A DNA stretch of 7,189 bases from Oscillospiraceae bacterium (lineage in GTDB: Bacteria > Bacillota > Clostridia > Oscillospirales > Oscillospiraceae), in contig JAFSFK010000048.1 in NCBI GenBank assembly GCA_017435245.1, positions 1 to 7,189 of the forward strand, given 5' to 3'. The position numbers and the translations under genes are program-made. Below are positions 5,101-7,189 of the stretch, in pieces. The notes under the pieces were generated by a model. It made no database searches. It was not told where the DNA came from and saw only the letters and a program-made list of their open reading frames with translations. The first letter of the stretch is position 1. Each line of letters begins with the position of its first letter.

Positions 5101-7189
5101 GCTGTATAAGTACCACCGGCGGTGCTGGTTTCACCCACGGGAGAAACAGCGACCTGAACATTAGCGCCCTCGATGGGATCCACGTTCTGATCAACGGCAG
5201 CAAACAATTCGCCGATGGTCACAGAGGTGCCGGTGGTGTAGCTGCTGTTTTCAGCCACGAGGGATTTAAACTTCTCAACGGAGCTGCCGTCTTCACGGTC
5301 CAGAATCTTGACGCCTTCCATATCGCCAACACCCTTGCTGGTAACACCCCAGCCATAGCCGGTGACCAGGTTGTTGAACTCCAGATAGATATGGCGGTTG
5401 TTTTCAACAAAGATCTCCTGACCGTCTACGGTTTCCTTGTCGGGAGTACCGTCGCCGTTGTAGTCGTCGTGGTTATGTACCTTGCCATCGACAAAGTGGT
5501 AGCAGGTAGCATTTTCGGTGGCATGCGTACCGTTAACTACAACATAGTTATAACGACCGGAGGTGGGGATAGCGGTGGTCTTGCCATCCAGAGAGGTGAC
5601 AGTCATTTTCTCCACATCCACAGAAGCCACCTGATCCAGACGGCTGAACTGATGATCGTGGGTGTAGGATGCCAGAGAGTTGGCAACCAGCTCGCAGTAG
5701 TAGTAATCGTTCCAGTCGCCGTAGTGGACGGTACAGCCGGAAGCGGTGATGCCGTTCATATTGGGGTAAACATGACCGTTTGCATCCGCAGGCAGGTTTT
5801 CACGGATGGAGCCGATCAGCATACCGGCGTAGCGATATGCGTAGTACTGGTAGTTAGCGCAGACGTCATTGAAAACATCCATCTGAGCGGCAACGTGGCA
5901 GTTCTCCATATGGATACCACCGTTCACGGGATAGTCTGCGGAGCTCTGACCGCTGGTGGGATAGTACTGACCCACAATGCCGCCGCAGGCTACATCATAA
6001 GAGCCCCACAGAGCGGAGATCTTGTTGGAGTTGTCCACGGTGATATTGGTGAAGGTGGTCTTTAGGTTTGCTTCCTTTGCATACCAGCCGACACAGCCGA
6101 CGATACCGCCGTTGCCGATGTTATATACACGGGGGTTACAATTGAAAATCGCAATGTTTTCAAAGGTAGCTCCCTCCGCATAGGCAGCGATGGTACCAGT
6201 GGTAGCGATCTCACCGTCGGAGGAGAAATTCTCCACGGTCAGGTTGCGGACAGTACCGCCGTAGACCTTACCGAACAGGCCCATACCGTCACGGTAATAC
6301 TGCAGATTCGCATCATACCAATCGTGGTCACCCTTCATCTCCCAGGTGTTCTGGTAGAAGTTGGAGATGGTGTGACCCTGGCCATCAAAGGTGCCTTCAA
6401 AGGAGTAGAAACCGGTAGAAACAGCAACGCCGGTCTTTTCGTATTTGCCGTCGTCGGAGTTATAGCCGATGGGATAGAATACGATGCCGTTCTCAGAATC
6501 CAAGTCGCCGATGTTGATATCGCCAATCAGCTTGATGGTCTTGCCGGAGAAGGAATCCTGAGTCTGGTTATCCATACCGCCTACGATTGCACTCAGACCT
6601 GCCAGCTGGTCAGCGTTGGCAATCTCAAACACATCGTCAGTGGTATTATACCAAGTATAGTCACGCTTACCTTCCCATGCAGGCTCCTCGGAAACCATAG
6701 CAACCTCGGAGAAGGAGGCCATTGCCACGGTGATATCACCGGTGGCGGGATCGTAGTAGAATTCGTTGTGCTCGTCCAGTTCAGCCAGAGTCATAACACG
6801 GATCATCTCGTTAGCAACGCCGTCCTCCACGTGGTACAGCGTCACGTTACCGATGTTCAGACCGTTCGGCAGGATCTTACCCAGGCAGACCTGGATGGGC
6901 GTTGCGTTTTCTGCACTGACGCCCTCTATATGGATATCCAGAGGCAGGATCTCCTGGCCGGCTTCCAGAGCGATGCCGCTTTCGGATTCGCTCTTCTCGG
7001 AAACGGTCAAGGTCAGAGTGTTGCTCTCCACCTGCACACCGGCGGGAACCTGAGCGGACACTTCTTCGTTGCCGAAGGTAGCAGCCTGGGAGACCTGTCC
7101 GTTCTCAGTGGAAACACTGGTGGACAGCTCGATAATGTTATCACCCAGACCGGGATCGGTTTCGTTCTGATGGAAGTAGCTGTATGCAC
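2163..7189 (-). CDS. Giant secreted modular surface protein with C-terminal Hint domain (5' partial)
   Basis: The frame is open to the window edge, so the N-terminus and signal peptide are missing; 1674 residues are visible. Numbering here starts at the GTG codon at 7061, with 42 codons visible before it. Order of parts: a beta-rich module ending in DPATGDITVAMASFSEVA (about 1-125); GLUG-like beta-helix turns (about 140-450); a putative Ca loop (533-541); two Ig-like copies (608-693, 709-791); a second solenoid-like region rich in short N/S/G turns (about 801-960); further beta-rich sequence with two more acidic loops (1034-1042, 1320-1328); and a Hint domain from Cys1398 to the end. No LPXTG sorting signal or C-terminal membrane anchor is present. 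It probably acts as an adhesin or carbohydrate- or host-interacting protein at the surface, but I see no catalytic motif outside Hint. G+C content falls from the 5' to the 3' half. Confidence 0.9.
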   Translation of the reverse strand, partial: AYSYFHQNETDPGLGDNIIELSTSVSTENGQVSQAATFGNEEVSAQVPAGVQVESNTLTLTVSEKSESESGIALEAGQEILPLDIHIEGVSAENATPIQVCLGKILPNGLNIGNVTLYHVEDGVANEMIRVMTLAELDEHNEFYYDPATGDITVAMASFSEVAMVSEEPAWEGKRDYTWYNTTDDVFEIANADQLAGLSAIVGGMDNQTQDSFSGKTIKLIGDINIGDLDSENGIVFYPIGYNSDDGKYEKTGVAVSTGFYSFEGTFDGQGHTISNFYQNTWEMKGDHDWYDANLQYYRDGMGLFGKVYGGTVRNLTVENFSSDGEIATTGTIAAYAEGATFENIAIFNCNPRVYNIGNGGIVGCVGWYAKEANLKTTFTNITVDNSNKISALWGSYDVACGGIVGQYYPTSGQSSADYPVNGGIHMENCHVAAQMDVFNDVCANYQYYAYRYAGMLIGSIRENLPADANGHVYPNMNGITASGCTVHYGDWNDYYYCELVANSLASYTHDHQFSRLDQVASVDVEKMTVTSLDGKTTAIPTSGRYNYVVVNGTHATENATCYHFVDGKVHNHDDYNGDGTPDKETVDGQEIFVENNRHIYLEFNNLVTGYGWGVTSKGVGDMEGVKILDREDGSSVEKFKSLVAENSSYTTGTSVTIGELFAAVDQNVDPIEGANVQVAVSPVGETSTAGGTYTADAEDWVSGTLTFSGTGAATITITDYNFCTPTTINVEIVDLQPVVKFEKLFTNTNFTYRIGNENAVKLSSLFEAKSGAEIGTVAVTIENVAGNASGAYTSNATWGEGTIQFSGTGKVTVSITDNDYCIPTELTLEVVDATNATGAANATTKDIVLLKNGSFSSLEVSNGHTLYGNGFTLTCGSDSYAADLGYSFVTLADGTLDNVQIVCPNFDYAALYKSNLTSSSNRSYTDTSGKTRYYNARSGVMVSGNSQILNSRISGARAAVNVSSGNVVIDNSRIELGAVANILVGSANSLTLRDVTLVQKPAESTYKADGAENGTTIMGFSVLYMCDDSGNAAPTTLEGTLIQDAWIDENDANYVPSEGQSIITAVMKQTDYLHDLNNDGTKESLNLGFAYMPAEPGNTMKDPGNITDERTDKNTIPYETVKISASLSTFYVCSYTNKQGTAASFVNVADYSSNKYSDIIKVAYSDTADGLTTGKSFDANGWTYELNVDLDKLSGYALDFSKLAMTVNGESVTEYLVDGSTKPTTPVVVTAGGKTYVLSATVDGKEYAVNYKVTGTETSKESPSLVASNYEAGVCVASSYGGTWSGAAPALKGIQIRYWSVAEKQYKTINLADYTPTTKGQLNGTSTTWTYTPDNGDFILTLTGGQVHSSNNVYAMPVCVDTDKDDTADTLYFVAATSNGLVNTGNGARTIPVSYSFKDNNNGQELKFSYTWSVAEDKNAQYKYSDFCNGTWTQLEETCLVEGTLITMADGTQKAIENVTVGDMVLAFNHVSGKFEAMPIIFNTHTDQEASEYDVLHLELANGEELKIVQSHGLFDMTLMKYVYVDYENYADFIGHEFYYAGNDGTSAENVVLENAYIATETVRIFCPVSYFHMNSISNGFLNTPNIPGNITGLVNYFEYDPDLKYNEEAMQRDIETYGLYSYEDFSDYISEEAYNSSPSVYLKVAVGKGMITYEQIIDVIEYLLAGSLIDSQ
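2166..2870 (-). other. C-terminal Hint (hedgehog/intein-type) domain with helical tail
   Basis: Residues 1398-1632 of the giant protein. The block A-like start, CLVEGTLITMADGTQ, continues through an AIENVTVGDMVLAFN stretch, matching the intein/hedgehog pattern C-x-x-x-G-T-x-I, then G-D-x-V. A block B-like LKIVQSHGLF puts His1471 at the usual catalytic histidine, but the usual Thr of TxxH is Val. Near the end, YFHMNS (His1532, Asn1534) only loosely resembles the intein C-terminal HN-S. About 75 more residues follow, acidic and helix-prone (DIETYGLYSYEDF type). Known Hint domains cleave by an N-to-S acyl shift at the first Cys. Cleavage or ligation here is inferred, and hedgehog-like N-terminal cleavage is more plausible than splicing. 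Confidence 0.82.
4689..5240 (-). repeat. Two tandem Ig-like modules in the surface protein
   Basis: Residues 608-693 and 709-791 are diverged copies of one beta-sandwich-like module. Shared landmarks are a G-x-L/L-x-S-L-F start, a G-x-Y-T-(x)n-W-x-x-G-T core, then F-S-G-T-G, then V/I-T-I-T-D-x-(N/D)-(F/Y)-C-x-P-T, ending E-(I/V)-V-D. The copies are similar in protein but visibly diverged in DNA, so the duplication is old or the copies were acquired separately. They probably act as spacers or ligand-binding units. Confidence 0.75.
5718..6287 (-). repeat. GLUG-like beta-helix turns
   Basis: Residues 259-448 contain about five turns of a GLUG-like pattern (G-x-x-G followed by a variable stretch, then N-x-x-V/I or C-x-V). 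They begin at GMGLFGKVYGGTVRNLTVEN, TTGTIAAYAEGATFENIAIF, NGGIVGCVGWY, CGGIVGQYYPTS and YAGMLIGSIREN. The preceding IANADQLAGL (147-156), GKTIKLIGDINI and FEGTFDGQGHTISNF stretches are the usual lead-in to GLUG repeats. Known GLUG-bearing proteins are secreted or surface adhesin-like. Confidence 0.75.

Overview
The window looks like a chromosomal segment from a gut-type member of the Bacillota (Clostridia; Oscillospiraceae/Ruminococcaceae-like is my best guess). The reasons are near-consensus SigA-type promoters, strong AGGAGG-type ribosome binding sites, a TTG start, a CsoR-family repressor of clostridial flavour, and a giant secreted protein whose module set resembles large surface proteins of gut clostridia. 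The family placement rests on recognition of protein style, not on a search.

Layout. (1) Positions 20-102 hold an intact tRNA-Leu(UAG) on the minus strand. Upstream of it, a second copy of exactly its first 33 bp (242-274) sits directly behind a near-consensus promoter (282-310). A 137-bp hairpin-bearing stretch separates the two copies. (2) Positions 323-734 hold a promoter with a C5-TT-G5 inverted repeat, then a CsoR/FrmR-family metal-sensing repressor with an extremely histidine-rich N-terminus. (3) A strong hairpin (739-766) separates this gene from a convergent two-gene operon on the minus strand: a small PepSY lipoprotein, then a six-segment ArAE/FUSC-type membrane protein. (4) Positions 1792-2162 contain no gene. 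They hold a MITE-like element of about 215 bp (1844-2058) with imperfect 47-bp terminal inverted repeats and six consecutive small-loop hairpins, followed by a terminator-like hairpin. (5) From 2163 to the window end, on the minus strand, runs a giant extracellular protein (at least 1674 residues, N-terminus outside the window). It has GLUG-like beta-helix turns, two copies of an Ig-like module, a second beta-solenoid-like region, putative calcium loops and a C-terminal Hint (hedgehog/intein-type) domain.

How it fits together. The PepSY and FUSC genes are co-transcribed from a good promoter whose -35 box overlaps the end of the MITE-like element. The CsoR-like gene has no metal transporter beside it in this window, so its target is probably itself or elsewhere. 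The giant protein is unrelated to the rest and probably acts at the cell surface, where the Hint domain could drive self-cleavage or attachment. The points most worth attention are the partial tRNA duplication behind its promoter, the multi-hairpin element that appears to donate a -35 box, and the Hint-terminated surface protein.
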